DNA of 64,000 nt from Chromobacterium haemolyticum (lineage in GTDB: Bacteria > Pseudomonadota > Gammaproteobacteria > Burkholderiales > Chromobacteriaceae): the NCBI RefSeq assembly GCF_002081825.1, contig NZ_MUKU01000004.1, positions 1 through 64,000 of the forward strand, written 5' to 3'. Below the pieces are notes generated by a model. The model was not told the origin of the DNA and made no database searches. It was given only the letters and a program-made list of their open reading frames with translations. A program made the translations under genes and the position numbers. Every line of letters starts with the position of its first letter. The stretch's first letter is position 1. Of this stretch, positions 52,409-62,773 are shown in pieces.

Positions 52409-53221
52409 ATGGGCAACTTCATCACCGAAGACTGGCTGCGCTCCCGCTACTCGCTGGCTCGGCATACCGAAATCCATCTGCCGCGCGACGCCAGGTTGAC
52501 GCCGTCGGCCGAGGAGTTGCTGAAAAGCCGCGCCATCGTCGTCCGTTACCTGGACCCGCAGGGCAGCGTCTTCGACGCCGGCGCCGACGGCGAGCGCCGC
52601 GCGGTGCACGCGCTGACCGGCGACAGCGCGCAGCGGCAGGAATGCCGCTGCCTGCTATGCCGCCAGCCGGTGGCGCGCAAGACCGAGGCGCTGACCCATC
52701 TGGACGCCAACACCCTGGTCCCCAAAAACCATCCCCGCATCGCCCTGCGCGGCAAGCTGGACAGCGCCATCGCCCAGGCGGTGTGGCTGCAGGCCGAATG
52801 GGACGAGCGCCAGGCGCCCGCGGCGCTGGCGCGCTGCCTGGCCGATATCCGCTCGGCGCTGGGCAACGCGTTGCGCGCCGAGGTCAGCGGCGAACCCATG
52901 CCGCCCATCGCCATGGGCGAGGCCAACGAGGCGCGCCTCCACGCGCTGTCGCACCAGCCGCTGGCCCTGCTTGGCCACGACCACATCGTGCCCGCCGTCG
53001 AGCACGGCGCGGAAGTGGCGCGGCTCAATCTGCTGCGCGCCGCGATACGCGAGTGCGAAACCATGGCCGCCGGCCTGTATCTGGACGCGGATTTCCAACT
53101 AAGCCGGCCGGACATCCTGCAAGGACTCAACCGCCTGAGCAGCGCGGTATACGTGCTGATGCTGCTGGCCTTGCTGGCCAAGCGCGGCCAGCCGCTGCCC
53201 GGGCTGGGAGAAACAAGATGA
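52409..53221 (+). CDS. eutT: EutT, corrinoid adenosyltransferase
   Basis: This 270-aa enzyme makes adenosylcobalamin for EutBC. The metal motif starts at His 67 and continues with Cys 79, Cys 81 and Cys 84. Salmonella EutT has HX11CCX2C, so here an Arg separates the first two Cys. The C-terminal helical part ([37 protein letters not shown]) is well conserved. The stop overlaps eutD as ATGA. Confidence 0.9.
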   Translation: MGNFITEDWLRSRYSLARHTEIHLPRDARLTPSAEELLKSRAIVVRYLDPQGSVFDAGADGERRAVHALTGDSAQRQECRCLLCRQPVARKTEALTHLDANTLVPKNHPRIALRGKLDSAIAQAVWLQAEWDERQAPAALARCLADIRSALGNALRAEVSGEPMPPIAMGEANEARLHALSHQPLALLGHDHIVPAVEHGAEVARLNLLRAAIRECETMAAGLYLDADFQLSRPDILQGLNRLSSAVYVLMLLALLAKRGQPLPGLGETR

Positions 53222-54369
53222 ACCTTCTGCTCCAGCAATGCCGCCTCGACGCGCATGAGCGCCCAGCCCGCATCGTGTTCCCCGACAGCCTGGACCCGCG
53301 CTGCGTGCGCGCCGCGCACCAGCTGGCGCTGGCCGGCCTGGCTCGGCCCATCCTGCTGGCCAACCCATTCGAGCTGCGCCATTTTTGCCATCTTCAAGGC
53401 CTGCCGCTCACCGGTTTCACCGTCCATGACCCGGCCGTCTCGCCACGGCTGCCCGCCTACCAGGCGGCGCTGGCCGCGCGCCTGCCCAAGGAAGGCGCGG
53501 ATGCGCTGCTCGCCTCGCTGCGGCGGCCGCTGTGGTTCGGCGCGGCCATGCTGGCGGCCGGCGACGCCGATCTGTGCATCGCCGGCAACCATTCCTCCAC
53601 CTCGGACGTGCTGCGCGCCGCGCTCAAGGTGATAGGCCTCGCGCCCGGCAACCGCACGGTGTCGTCCATCTTTTTCATGTTGCCGGCGGATGGCGACGAG
53701 CCGCTGGGCTTCGCCGACTGCGGCGTGGTGCCGCAGCCCACCGCCGAGCAGCTGGCCGACATCGCGCTGGCCAGCGCGGACAGCTACCGCCAGGTCACCG
53801 GCCGGGAGCCGCGCGTGGCCATGCTGTCCTTTTCCAGCCACGGCAGCGCCCGCCACCCTGACGCGGAAAAAGTGCGCGCCGCCGTGGCGCTGGCGCGCGG
53901 CCGCAGGCCGGAACTGATCCTGGACGGCGAGCTGCAATTCGACGCGGCGATGGTGCCGGACGTGGCCGCCGGCAAGGCGCCGGACAGCCCGCTGGCCGGG
54001 CGCGCCAATGTGCTGGTCTTCCCGTCGCTGGAGGCCGGCAACATCGGCTACAAGATCGCGCAGCGGCTGGCCGGCTACCAGGCGCTAGGCCCAATGGTGC
54101 AGGGCCTGGCCCGCCCGCTGCACGATTTGTCGCGCGGCTGCAGCGTGGAAGACATGGTCAACGTCAGCCTGCTGGCGATGAAGATGAGCCGCGCCAGCGG
54201 CGCGGAGGAGATCCGGGGCCAGGGCGCCGCGCGCCTCCCGGCCGCCGACAGCGCGCTTCATGGCGCGGCCCCGGCATGGAACGCCCCCGCCCTTGCCCGG
54301 CAAGGGAGCCTCGCCTTAGAGCAGGCGAGCCGGGGCAGGCAAGCCGAGAACGCTCCGCGTTCCCGTTAG
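53218..54369 (+). CDS. eutD: EutD, phosphotransacetylase
   Basis: This 383-aa enzyme converts acetyl-CoA to acetyl phosphate inside the microcompartment and recycles CoA for EutE. The N-terminal [20 protein letters not shown] fits the EutD encapsulation helix. The PTA core has [30 protein letters not shown] and [22 protein letters not shown]. The last 50 residues (from about ASGAEEIRG) are Ala/Arg-rich and go beyond the usual end at about 338 aa. It overlaps eutT by 4 bp. Confidence 0.92.
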   Translation: MNLLLQQCRLDAHERPARIVFPDSLDPRCVRAAHQLALAGLARPILLANPFELRHFCHLQGLPLTGFTVHDPAVSPRLPAYQAALAARLPKEGADALLASLRRPLWFGAAMLAAGDADLCIAGNHSSTSDVLRAALKVIGLAPGNRTVSSIFFMLPADGDEPLGFADCGVVPQPTAEQLADIALASADSYRQVTGREPRVAMLSFSSHGSARHPDAEKVRAAVALARGRRPELILDGELQFDAAMVPDVAAGKAPDSPLAGRANVLVFPSLEAGNIGYKIAQRLAGYQALGPMVQGLARPLHDLSRGCSVEDMVNVSLLAMKMSRASGAEEIRGQGAARLPAADSALHGAAPAWNAPALARQGSLALEQASRGRQAENAPRSR

Positions 54370-54419
54370 AGACAGACAGATATTCGTGTTGAACCCCCAA
54401 CCCCTCAAGGAGTGTGCAA

Positions 54420-54713
54420 ATGGAAGCTCTTGGCATGATTGAAACCCGCGGCATGGTGGCCCTGATCGAAGCGTCGGACGCCATGGTCAAGGCGGCCCGG
54501 GTCAAGCTGGTCGGCGTCAAGCAGATCGGCGGCGGCCTGGTGACCGCGATGGTGCGCGGCGACGTGGCCGCCTGCAAGGCCGCCACCGACGCCGGCGCGG
54601 CCGCCGCGCAGCGCATCGGCGAACTGGTGTCGGTGCATGTGATCCCGCGCCCGCATGCCGATCTGGAAGAAGTGTTTCCGATCAAGATGTCGGCCGACAA
54701 GAACCTGGACTGA
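54420..54713 (+). CDS. eutM: EutM, major BMC shell hexamer protein
   Basis: This 97-aa single BMC domain begins [54 protein letters not shown] forms the pore-facing loop and helix. AAGGAG seven bases before ATG 54420 sets the start. It is the most abundant shell protein in related systems and self-assembles to sheets. Confidence 0.95.
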   Translation: MEALGMIETRGMVALIEASDAMVKAARVKLVGVKQIGGGLVTAMVRGDVAACKAATDAGAAAAQRIGELVSVHVIPRPHADLEEVFPIKMSADKNLD

Positions 54714-54844
54714 GCATCAGCTGATCCTGGCCGGCGGCTGACGCCAAGCCGACCGGCCGCTTCTCCCCCCGCAAACCGCATGTCGCCCGCGCGCGACAGG
54801 GGGAGGTTTTGCCCGCCGCCAGGCGGGACACGGGAGCCAGACAC

Positions 54845-55129
54845 ATGAAATTGGGCATCGTGGTGGGACAAGTAGTGTCCACCGTCAAACACGGCGGCTT
54901 GCAGAAAGACCGCCTGCTGCTGGTGGAGATGCTGACGGCGGACGGCCAGCCCAGCGGCGACGCCCAGGTGGCGGCCGACAGCCTGGGCGCCGGCGACGGC
55001 GAATGGGTGCTGCTGGTGGCCGGCAGCTCGGCGCGGCGGATGCAGGACGAGGACGCGCCGGTGGACCTGGCCGTGGTCGGCATCGTCGACGAGGTGGTGC
55101 GCCGGCAGCGGGTGGTTTTCCACAAGTGA
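54845..55129 (+). CDS. eutN: EutN, BMC shell vertex (pentamer) protein
   Basis: This 94-aa EutN/CcmL protein has MKLGIVVGQVVSTVKHGGLQKDRLLLVE and the C-terminal PVDLAVVGIVDEV. It forms pentamers that cap the shell vertices. I start at 54845, where MKLG matches the family; an in-frame extension upstream is not conserved. Confidence 0.94.
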   Translation: MKLGIVVGQVVSTVKHGGLQKDRLLLVEMLTADGQPSGDAQVAADSLGAGDGEWVLLVAGSSARRMQDEDAPVDLAVVGIVDEVVRRQRVVFHK

Positions 55130-55178
55130 TCCGGCGCGCCGGAGCACTTGGCAATTCCAGTTTCAGAAGGAGTGGGTT

Positions 55179-56600
55179 GTGGAACTCAAGGCAAGCGATA
55201 TCGAACAAGTGGTGAAGGCGGTGCTGGCGTCGATTGGACAAGCGGCGCCGGCAAACGGCGCGGCGGCCGAAAGCGCGCTGCCGGCCGGCGTTTTCGCCGA
55301 GCTGGACCAGGCGGTGGCGGCGGCGAAGCAAGCGCAGACGGCGCTGGCCAGCGTGGCGCTGCGCGAACGCGTCATCGCCGCCATCCGCGCGGCGGGCGAG
55401 GCCCACGCCCGCGAGCTGGCCGAATTGGCCGTGACCGAAACCGGCATGGGCCGGGTGGACGACAAGATCGCCAAGAACCTGGCGCAAGCCCGGCACACCC
55501 CCGGCGTCGAATGCCTGCAAGCGCAAGTGCTCACCGGCGACCGGGGCCTGACGCTGATAGAAAACGCGGCCTGGGGCGTGATCGCCTCGGTGACCCCGTC
55601 CACCAATCCGGCGGCCACCGTCATCAACAACGCCATCAGCATGATAGCCGCCGGCAACAGCGTGGTGTTCGCGCCGCATCCGGCGGCCAGAAAGACCTCG
55701 CAACGCGCGATCACGCTGCTGAACCAGGCCATCGTCGCCGCCGGCGGCCCGGCCGATCTGCTGACCACGGTGGCCAAGCCCGACATCGAAACCGCCCAGC
55801 GCCTGTTCCGCTACCCCGGCATCCATTTGCTGGTGGTCACCGGCGGCGAAGCGGTGGTGGACGCCGCGCGCAAGGTCACCGACAAGCGGCTGATCGCCGC
55901 CGGCGCCGGCAATCCGCCGGTGGTGGTGGACGAGACCGCCGACATCGCCCGCGCCGCGCGCGACATCGTCTGGGGCGCCTCCTTCGACAACAACATCATC
56001 TGCGCCGACGAGAAGGCGCTGATCGCGGTGGACGCGATCTGCGACGACTTGAAGGTGGAGATGGAAAAACACCGCGCGGTGGAGCTGACCGCCGACGAAG
56101 CCGCCCAACTGTTGCCCATCCTGCTCACCAAGGTGGACGAGCATGGCCGCGGCGCGGTCAGCCGCGACTGGGTGGGCCGCGACGCGGCGAAGATCGCCGC
56201 CGCCATCGGCCTGCAAGTGCCGGACGACACCCGCCTGCTGTTCGTGGAAACGCCGGCCGATCATCCGTTCGCGGTCACCGAGCTGATGATGCCGCTCTTG
56301 CCGGTGCTGCGCGTCGCCAACGCGGACCAGGCCATAGACCTGGCGGTGCGGCTGGAAGGCGGCTGCCGCCACACCGCGGCCATGCACTCGCGCAATCTGG
56401 ACAATCTGGACCGGATGGCCAACGCCATCAACACCAGCATCTTCGTCAAGAACGGCCCCTGCCTGGCCGGCCTGGGCTTCGGCGGCGAGGGCTGGACCAC
56501 GATGACCATCTCCACCCCCACCGGCGAAGGCGTCACCTCGGCCCGCAGCTTCGTGCGCTTGCGCCGCTGCGTGCTGGTCGACCACTTCCGCATCGTGTGA
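55179..56600 (+). CDS. eutE: EutE, CoA-acylating acetaldehyde dehydrogenase
   Basis: This 473-aa enzyme converts acetaldehyde, CoA and NAD+ to acetyl-CoA and NADH. The N-terminal amphipathic helix (ELKASDIEQVVKAVLASIG) targets it into the shell. A small Ala-rich linker precedes the ALDH fold, with the catalytic Cys in SFDNNIICADEKALI. The start is GTG at 55179 with AGAAGGAG at six bases. Confidence 0.95.
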   Translation: MELKASDIEQVVKAVLASIGQAAPANGAAAESALPAGVFAELDQAVAAAKQAQTALASVALRERVIAAIRAAGEAHARELAELAVTETGMGRVDDKIAKNLAQARHTPGVECLQAQVLTGDRGLTLIENAAWGVIASVTPSTNPAATVINNAISMIAAGNSVVFAPHPAARKTSQRAITLLNQAIVAAGGPADLLTTVAKPDIETAQRLFRYPGIHLLVVTGGEAVVDAARKVTDKRLIAAGAGNPPVVVDETADIARAARDIVWGASFDNNIICADEKALIAVDAICDDLKVEMEKHRAVELTADEAAQLLPILLTKVDEHGRGAVSRDWVGRDAAKIAAAIGLQVPDDTRLLFVETPADHPFAVTELMMPLLPVLRVANADQAIDLAVRLEGGCRHTAAMHSRNLDNLDRMANAINTSIFVKNGPCLAGLGFGGEGWTTMTISTPTGEGVTSARSFVRLRRCVLVDHFRIV

Positions 56601-56611
56601 GGAGCCGCGCC

Positions 56612-57463
56612 ATGCCGTCCCCGTCCCTCTCCCCCGACCAGCTGCAGCAGCGGCTCAACGCCGCGCGCGCCCTGCATCGCGGCGAGGCCCGCCGCGCGGC
56701 CGTGGCCGGCATGCGCCTGGGCATAGACCTGGGCACCAGCGACGTGGTGTCGGTGGCGATGGCGCCGGACGGCGAACCGCTGGCGCTGCGGCTGGATTGG
56801 GCCGATGTGGTGCGCGACGGCGTGGTGTGGAATTTCTTCGGCGCGGTGGACATCGTCCGCCGCCAGCTGGACGCGCTGGAGCAGGCGCTGGGACATCGCT
56901 TCGCCGCCGCCGCCACCTCCTACCCGCCGGGCACCGACCCGCGCATCTCGGTCAATGTGCTGGAAGCGGCCGGGCTGGAAGTCAGCGGCGTCATCGACGA
57001 ACCCTCGGCGGTGGTGGGGCTGCTGGGGCTCAGCCGCGCCGCCGTGGTGGACATCGGCGGCGGCACCACCGGCATCGCCATCGTCGAGAACGGCCGGGTC
57101 AGCCATAGCGCCGACGAGGCCACCGGCGGTCATCACGTGTCGCTGGCGCTGGCGGGCCACAGCGGGCTGCCGCTGGCCGAGGCGGAGATCCTGAAGCGCG
57201 AGCGCGGCGCGGAGGTCTGGCCGGTGGTGCGGCCGGTGTTCGAGAAGATGTGCGACATCGTGCGCCGCCATCTAACGCGCCTGCCCGACGGCGATCTCTA
57301 CCTGTCCGGCGGCTCCTGCTCGCTGCCGGGGGTGCGCGAGCTGTTCCAGCGCGAATTTCCCGCCCACCGCGTTCATCTACCCGAGCATCCCCTCTACCTG
57401 ACCCCGCTCGCCATCGCCCACCACGCGCTGGCCGCGCAAGGAGCCAACCATGCCAGCCGCTAA
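56612..57463 (+). CDS. eutJ: EutJ, Hsp70-like actin-fold chaperone
   Basis: This 283-aa protein has an actin/Hsp70 ATPase fold. LGIDLGTSDVVSVAMAPDG is at about 36-54, and VVDIGGGTTGIAIVENG and LSGGSCSLPGV follow. It is thought to assist folding of pathway enzymes. It overlaps eutG by 14 bp. Confidence 0.93.
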   Translation: MPSPSLSPDQLQQRLNAARALHRGEARRAAVAGMRLGIDLGTSDVVSVAMAPDGEPLALRLDWADVVRDGVVWNFFGAVDIVRRQLDALEQALGHRFAAAATSYPPGTDPRISVNVLEAAGLEVSGVIDEPSAVVGLLGLSRAAVVDIGGGTTGIAIVENGRVSHSADEATGGHHVSLALAGHSGLPLAEAEILKRERGAEVWPVVRPVFEKMCDIVRRHLTRLPDGDLYLSGGSCSLPGVRELFQREFPAHRVHLPEHPLYLTPLAIAHHALAAQGANHASR

Positions 57464-58664
57464 TCTGGGCCAGGCGCTCTATCACGCCATCGATCTGTTC
57501 AACGCCCGCGAGGTGCAAACCTTCGCGGTGCCGCCGACCACCTTCATCGGCGCCGGCGCCATCGCCCGGCTGGGCCAGTCCGCGGCCGAGCGCGGCTATC
57601 GCCGCGTCTTCATCGCCATCGACGGCTTCCTGCTGGAACAGGGGCTGGCCGACAATCTGTTCCGCTCGCTGCAGCGGCACGGCGTGGCCGCCGAAACCTA
57701 CCGCTACCCCGGCGGCGAACCGGACAGCGACACGGTGGAGGCGGCGGCGCGCCAGCTGGCCGCCGCGGCTTGCGACGCCATCATCGCCTTCGGCGGCGGC
57801 TCGGTGCTGGACACCGCCAAGGCCATCGCCGCGCTGGCCGCCCACCCCGGCATGCGGGTGGCTGATCTGGCCGCCGCCGCCGCGCTGCCCAATGGCCGGA
57901 TGCCGCTGCTGCTGGCGCCCACCACCGCCGGCACCGGCTCGGAAGCCACCAACATCACGGTGATCACCGACAGCGCCAGCGGCGTCAAACAGGCCATCGC
58001 GCAAGCGGCGCTGCTCCCGGACCTGGCGGTGCTGGACGCCTGCCTGACCCTGGCCGTGCCCGCGCCGTTGACCGCGGCCACCGGCATAGACGCGCTGACC
58101 CACGCCATCGAGGCCTATCTGGCGCGCGGCGCCAACCCGCTGACCCAGGCGCTGGCGCACCGCGCCATCACCCTGATAGGCCGCGCGCTGCCCATCGCCG
58201 TCGGCCAGGGACACCAGCTCGCCGCCCGCCAGGACATGATGCTGGGCTCCTACCTCGCCGGCATGGCCTTTTCCAACGCCGGCCTGGGGCTGGTGCACGC
58301 GATGGCCCACCAGATAGGCGCGCGCTACCACATTCCGCACGGCGTCGCCAACGCGGTGCTGCTGCCCTCGGTGCTGCGCTTCAACCGCCTGGTGTGCGCG
58401 CCCCGCTACCGCGAACTGGCCCACGCGCTCTGCGGCGAAACCCTGGACGCCGACGGGCTGATCGCGGCGGTGGCGCGGCTGATCGTCGACATCGGCCTGC
58501 CCGGCAGCCTGCGCTTGCCGGGCGTCGAACCCGAACACTTCGCCGCGCTGGCCGACGCCGCGCTCGACGACGCCTGCCTCGCCGGCAATCCGCGCGACGC
58601 CGGCCGCGAGCAAATCATCGACATTTACCGCCACGCCTGGCAACGCCAGGCGCCGGCCTGCTGA
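57450..58664 (+). CDS. eutG: EutG, iron-dependent alcohol dehydrogenase
   Basis: This 404-aa group III alcohol dehydrogenase reduces acetaldehyde to ethanol and regenerates NAD+ for EutE. It has FGGGSVLDTAKAIAAL (NAD binding) and the iron-site His residues in GLGLVHAMAHQIGARYHIPHGVANAVLLP. The N-terminal helix LGQALYHAIDLF is a likely encapsulation segment. Confidence 0.94.
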   Translation: MPAANLGQALYHAIDLFNAREVQTFAVPPTTFIGAGAIARLGQSAAERGYRRVFIAIDGFLLEQGLADNLFRSLQRHGVAAETYRYPGGEPDSDTVEAAARQLAAAACDAIIAFGGGSVLDTAKAIAALAAHPGMRVADLAAAAALPNGRMPLLLAPTTAGTGSEATNITVITDSASGVKQAIAQAALLPDLAVLDACLTLAVPAPLTAATGIDALTHAIEAYLARGANPLTQALAHRAITLIGRALPIAVGQGHQLAARQDMMLGSYLAGMAFSNAGLGLVHAMAHQIGARYHIPHGVANAVLLPSVLRFNRLVCAPRYRELAHALCGETLDADGLIAAVARLIVDIGLPGSLRLPGVEPEHFAALADAALDDACLAGNPRDAGREQIIDIYRHAWQRQAPAC

Positions 58665-58706
58665 ATCCGCAATCGGGCACCGCCCACCGTCACAGGAGCA
58701 AGAGCA

Positions 58707-59951
58707 ATGGGTATCAATGAAATCATCATGTGGATCATGATGACCTTCATGGTCGTCGCGGCGCTGGACAGAATGCTGGCGCAATTCGGCGGTTCGGAGG
58801 CCGTGCTGGCCAAAGTGGGACTGAGCCGCGTCGGCCGCCAGATCGAGGGTTCCGGCGCCCAGTTCGAAGAAGGCTTTCTGGCCATGGGCGCGCTGGGCCT
58901 GGCCATGGTCGGCGTGATCGCGCTGGCGCCGGTGCTGGCCCACTGGCTGGGGCCGGTGGTGATTCCGCTGTACGAGGCGGTGGGCGCCAATCCGGCGATG
59001 TTCGCCACCACCCTGCTGGCCAACGATATGGGCGGTTTCTTCCTCGCCAAGCAGCTGTCCGGCGGCGACACCGCCGCCTGGCTGTACGCCGGCCTGATCC
59101 TGGGCGCGATGATGGGCCCCACCATCGTGTTCAACATCCCGGTGGCGCTGGGCATCATCGCCAAGGAAGACCGCCGCTTCCTGGCGCTGGGGGTGATGGC
59201 CGGCATGGTCACCATCCCGCTGGGCTGCATCGCCGGCGGCGCGGTGGCCATGGTCAGCGGCGTCACCGTGGACGGCCAGCCGGTGGACTTCAGCCTGAGC
59301 ATGATCCTGATCAATATGATTCCGGTGATCGCCGTGGCGGTGCTGCTGGCCATCGGCCTCAAGCTGTGCCCGGAGAAGATGATTTCCGGCTTCCAGATCT
59401 TCGCCAAGTGCCTGGTGGTGCTGATCACCGCCGGTCTGGCGCTGGCGGTGCTGCAAGCCACGCTGGGCCTCAGCCTGGTGCCGGGCATGGACCCCATCTT
59501 CATGGTCAAGGGCGACGTGCCGGGCGCGACGATGCGCGCCATCGAAGTGATAGGCTTCATCGCCTGCGTGCTGCTGGGCGCCTATCCGATGGTGTTCATG
59601 CTGACGCGCTGGTTTGAACGGCCGCTGATGAAGGTGGGCGGACTGCTGGGCATGAACAACAGCGCCGCCGCCGGCATGGTGGCCACGCTGGCCAACTCCA
59701 TCCCGATGTTCGGCCTGATGAGCAAGATGGACGACCGCGGCAAGGTGATCAACGTGGCCTTCGCCGTGTCCGCCGCCTTCACCTTCGGCGACCACCTCGG
59801 CTTCACCGCCGCCAACGTCTCCAGCATGATTTTCCCGATGATAGTCGGCAAGCTGGTGGGCGGCTTCAGCGCGGTGCTGCTGGCGATGAAACTGGCGCCC
59901 AAGCCGGCCGACGCCCCCCTCCGCGCCGCGCTGTCGGCGCAGCAAGGCTGA
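58707..59951 (+). CDS. eutH: EutH, ethanolamine permease
   Basis: This 414-aa membrane protein with about 10-11 helices starts MGINEIIMWIMMTFMVVAALDRM. ALGLAMVGVIALAPVLAHWLGPVV and LLANDMGGFFLAKQLSGGD are hallmark EutH blocks. It imports ethanolamine at low pH or low concentration. CAGGAG supplies the ribosome site. Confidence 0.95.
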   Translation: MGINEIIMWIMMTFMVVAALDRMLAQFGGSEAVLAKVGLSRVGRQIEGSGAQFEEGFLAMGALGLAMVGVIALAPVLAHWLGPVVIPLYEAVGANPAMFATTLLANDMGGFFLAKQLSGGDTAAWLYAGLILGAMMGPTIVFNIPVALGIIAKEDRRFLALGVMAGMVTIPLGCIAGGAVAMVSGVTVDGQPVDFSLSMILINMIPVIAVAVLLAIGLKLCPEKMISGFQIFAKCLVVLITAGLALAVLQATLGLSLVPGMDPIFMVKGDVPGATMRAIEVIGFIACVLLGAYPMVFMLTRWFERPLMKVGGLLGMNNSAAAGMVATLANSIPMFGLMSKMDDRGKVINVAFAVSAAFTFGDHLGFTAANVSSMIFPMIVGKLVGGFSAVLLAMKLAPKPADAPLRAALSAQQG

Positions 59952-59959
59952 GGCGCGCG

Positions 59960-61393
59960 ATGAACCGCCGCCAGATACACAGCGTGGGCATAGACATCGG
60001 CACCACCACCACCCAGGTGATCTTCTCGCTGCTGGAGCTGGTCAACCGCGCCGGGGTGTCGCAAGTACCGCGCTATGAATTCTCGCGCCGCGACATCGTC
60101 TACCAGAGCCCGGTGGCCTTCACGCCGCTGGACGACGACGGCCGCGTGCGCGAAGACGAGCTGATGGCCTTCATCCGCGCGCAATACCAGGCGGCCGGAC
60201 TCGCCCCGGCAGAGGTGGAGTCCGGGGCCATCATCGTCACCGGCGAAACCTCCAAGGCGCGCAACGCCCGCGACACGGTGCTGCGCCTGTCCGAATCCCT
60301 GGGCGACTTCGTGGTGGCCACCGCCGGCCCGCATCTGGAGTCGGCCATCGCCGGCTACGGCTCGGGCGCAGCCGAACTGTCCGAGCGCGAAACCAGCCGC
60401 GTCGCCAATATCGACATCGGCGGCGGCACCGCCAACTACGCGGTGTTCGAAGCCGGCCGGCTGCTGGACAGCGCCTGCCTGAACGTGGGCGGCCGCTTGC
60501 TGGAGGCCGGCGCCGACGGCCAGACCCGCCGCCTGCACGCGCCGGCCCGCGCCATCTGCGCCGAGCTGTTCGGCGCCGGCTTCGACGCCGCCGCGCTGGG
60601 CCCGGCCGAACACGCGCGCGTGGCCGAACGCATGGCCGAACTGCTGTGGGAGGTGCTGCTGGGCCGCCCTTCGGCGCTGGCGCGCCAATTGTTGATGACC
60701 GACGCGCTGCAAGCCGGCCGGCCGTTCGACGCGGTGCTGCTGTCCGGCGGCGTCGGCGAGTGCTACCGCAGCCCGCCGGCTGACCCCTACGCCTTCGGCG
60801 ACATCGGCCCCCTGCTGGCGCGCGCCATCGCCGCCCACCCCGGCCTCGGCGCGCAGCCGCTGCGCGCCGCGGCGCAAACCGTGCGCGCCACGGTGATAGG
60901 CGCCGGCGCGTACACGCTGTCGCTGTCCGGCAGCACCATCTGGCTGCGCGGCCTGCGCCTGCCGCTGCGCAACATCCCGGTGGCTCATCCCGATCTCGGC
61001 TGGGCCGATTTCAGTCCCGGCGGCCTGACGGACAGCCTGGAGCGCGCGGTGCGCCGGCTGGACCTGGACCCGGCGCAAGACCTGTACGCGCTGGCGCTGC
61101 CGGACGACCTGCCGATCGCCTACCGGGCGATAGACGCCTGCGCCGGCGAACTGGCCGAATTCTCCCGCCGTTTTCCGCAACAGCGCCCCTTGCTGGCCTT
61201 GTCCCGCAGTGATCTGGGCAAGGCGCTGGGCATGCTGCTGCAGCCGGCGCTGGCCGGCCGCGAGCTGGCGGTCATCGACGAAGTGGCCACCCGCGCCGGC
61301 GACTACATCGACATCGGCGCGCCGCTGTTCGGCGGCGACATCGTGCCCGTCACCGTCAAATCGCTGGCCTTCCCAACATCCAAAGGGGTTTGA
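59960..61393 (+). CDS. eutA: EutA, ethanolamine ammonia-lyase reactivase
   Basis: This 477-aa ATP-dependent reactivating factor exchanges damaged cobalamin on EutBC. It has an actin-like ATPase fold with SVGIDIGTTTTQVIFSLLE (about 9-27), ANIDIGGGTANYAVFEAG and LLSGGVGECY. Length is close to Salmonella EutA (467). It lies 8 bp after eutH and its stop nearly touches eutB. Confidence 0.94.
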   Translation: MNRRQIHSVGIDIGTTTTQVIFSLLELVNRAGVSQVPRYEFSRRDIVYQSPVAFTPLDDDGRVREDELMAFIRAQYQAAGLAPAEVESGAIIVTGETSKARNARDTVLRLSESLGDFVVATAGPHLESAIAGYGSGAAELSERETSRVANIDIGGGTANYAVFEAGRLLDSACLNVGGRLLEAGADGQTRRLHAPARAICAELFGAGFDAAALGPAEHARVAERMAELLWEVLLGRPSALARQLLMTDALQAGRPFDAVLLSGGVGECYRSPPADPYAFGDIGPLLARAIAAHPGLGAQPLRAAAQTVRATVIGAGAYTLSLSGSTIWLRGLRLPLRNIPVAHPDLGWADFSPGGLTDSLERAVRRLDLDPAQDLYALALPDDLPIAYRAIDACAGELAEFSRRFPQQRPLLALSRSDLGKALGMLLQPALAGRELAVIDEVATRAGDYIDIGAPLFGGDIVPVTVKSLAFPTSKGV

Positions 61394-61395
61394 TC

Positions 61396-62757
61396 ATGAA
61401 ACTGAAGACGCATTTATTCGGCAAGACCTATCAGTTCCGCGACGTCAAGGACGTGCTGGCCAAGGCCAACGAGCCGCGCTCCGGCGACATGCTGGCCGGC
61501 GTGGCCGCGCAAAGCGCGCAAGAGCGCGTGGCCGCCAAACAGGTGTTGTCCGAGCTGACGCTGGCCGACCTGCGCGAGAACCCGGTCATTCCCTACGAGG
61601 AGGACTGCGTCACCCGGGTGATCCAGGACGACCTCAACGAAGCCGCCTACGCCCGCATCCGCAACTGGAGCGTGGGCGAGCTGCGCGAGGCGGTGCTGGG
61701 CGACGACGCCGACGCCGAGGCGCTGGACTTCCTTCGCAAGGGCATGACCTCGGAAATGGTGGCGGCGGTGGCCAAGCTCTGCTCCAACGCCGACCTGATC
61801 TACGGCGCCAAGAAAATGCCGGTGATCAAGCGCGCCAACACCACCATAGGCCTGCCCGGCCGCTTCAGCGCGCGCCTGCAACCCAACGACACCCGCGACG
61901 ACGTGAAAAGCATCGCCGCCCAGATGTTCGAAGGGCTGTCCTTCGGCATGGGCGACGCGGTGATAGGCGTCAACCCGGTGACCGACAACGTGGAAAACGT
62001 GCGTCGCATCCTGGACACCATCTACGACGCCATCGACAAATACCGGATTCCCACCCAGGGCTGCGTGCTGGCGCACATGTCCACCCAGATCGAGGCCATC
62101 CGCCAGGGCGCGCCCGGCGGGCTGATCTTCCAGAGCATCTGCGGCAGCGAGAAAGGGCTGAAGGAATTCGGCGTGACGCTGGAGCTGCTGGACGAGGCGC
62201 GCGAGGTGGGCCGCCAGCACAACCGCATCGCCGGCGACAATTATCTGTACTTCGAAACCGGCCAGGGCTCGGCGCTGTCCGCCGGCGCCCACAACGGCGC
62301 GGACCAGGTGACGATGGAGGCGCGCAACTACGGCCTGGCCCGCCACTACGACCCCTTCATCGTCAACACCGTGGTCGGCTTCATCGGCCCGGAATACCTG
62401 TACAACGACCGCCAGATCATCCGCGCCGGCCTGGAAGACCACTTCATGGGCAAGCTCTCCGGCATCTCGATGGGCTGCGACTGCTGCTACACCAATCACG
62501 CCGACGCCAATCAGAACTCCAACGAGAACCTGGCCATCCTGCTGGCCACGGCGGGCTGCAACTTCATCATCGCCATGCCGCTGGGCGACGACATCATGCT
62601 GAATTACCAGACCACGGCCTTCCATGACACCGCCACCATCCGCCAGCTGCTGGGCCTGCGCCCGGCGCCGGAATTCGAGGCCTGGCTGGAAAGCATGGGA
62701 CTGATGGAAAACGGCAGGCTGACGCGCCGCGCGGGCGATGCGTCCTTCTTCTTCTGA
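61396..62757 (+). CDS. eutB: EutB, ethanolamine ammonia-lyase large subunit
   Basis: This 453-aa protein is the same length as Salmonella EutB. The TIM-barrel catalytic subunit binds ethanolamine and AdoCbl. It includes [51 protein letters not shown] and [22 protein letters not shown] seven bases before ATG 61396 decides this start over the TTG at 61390. Confidence 0.97.
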   Translation: MKLKTHLFGKTYQFRDVKDVLAKANEPRSGDMLAGVAAQSAQERVAAKQVLSELTLADLRENPVIPYEEDCVTRVIQDDLNEAAYARIRNWSVGELREAVLGDDADAEALDFLRKGMTSEMVAAVAKLCSNADLIYGAKKMPVIKRANTTIGLPGRFSARLQPNDTRDDVKSIAAQMFEGLSFGMGDAVIGVNPVTDNVENVRRILDTIYDAIDKYRIPTQGCVLAHMSTQIEAIRQGAPGGLIFQSICGSEKGLKEFGVTLELLDEAREVGRQHNRIAGDNYLYFETGQGSALSAGAHNGADQVTMEARNYGLARHYDPFIVNTVVGFIGPEYLYNDRQIIRAGLEDHFMGKLSGISMGCDCCYTNHADANQNSNENLAILLATAGCNFIIAMPLGDDIMLNYQTTAFHDTATIRQLLGLRPAPEFEAWLESMGLMENGRLTRRAGDASFFF

Positions 62758-62773
62758 CTTGGAGCCCACAATC

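Noticed and set aside
57099-59945. 948-codon open frame on the minus strand across eutJ, eutG and eutH
   Set aside because: It is the antisense shadow of strongly conserved eut genes in GC-rich DNA; its composition (His/Gly/Gln/Ala-rich) is typical of such shadows.
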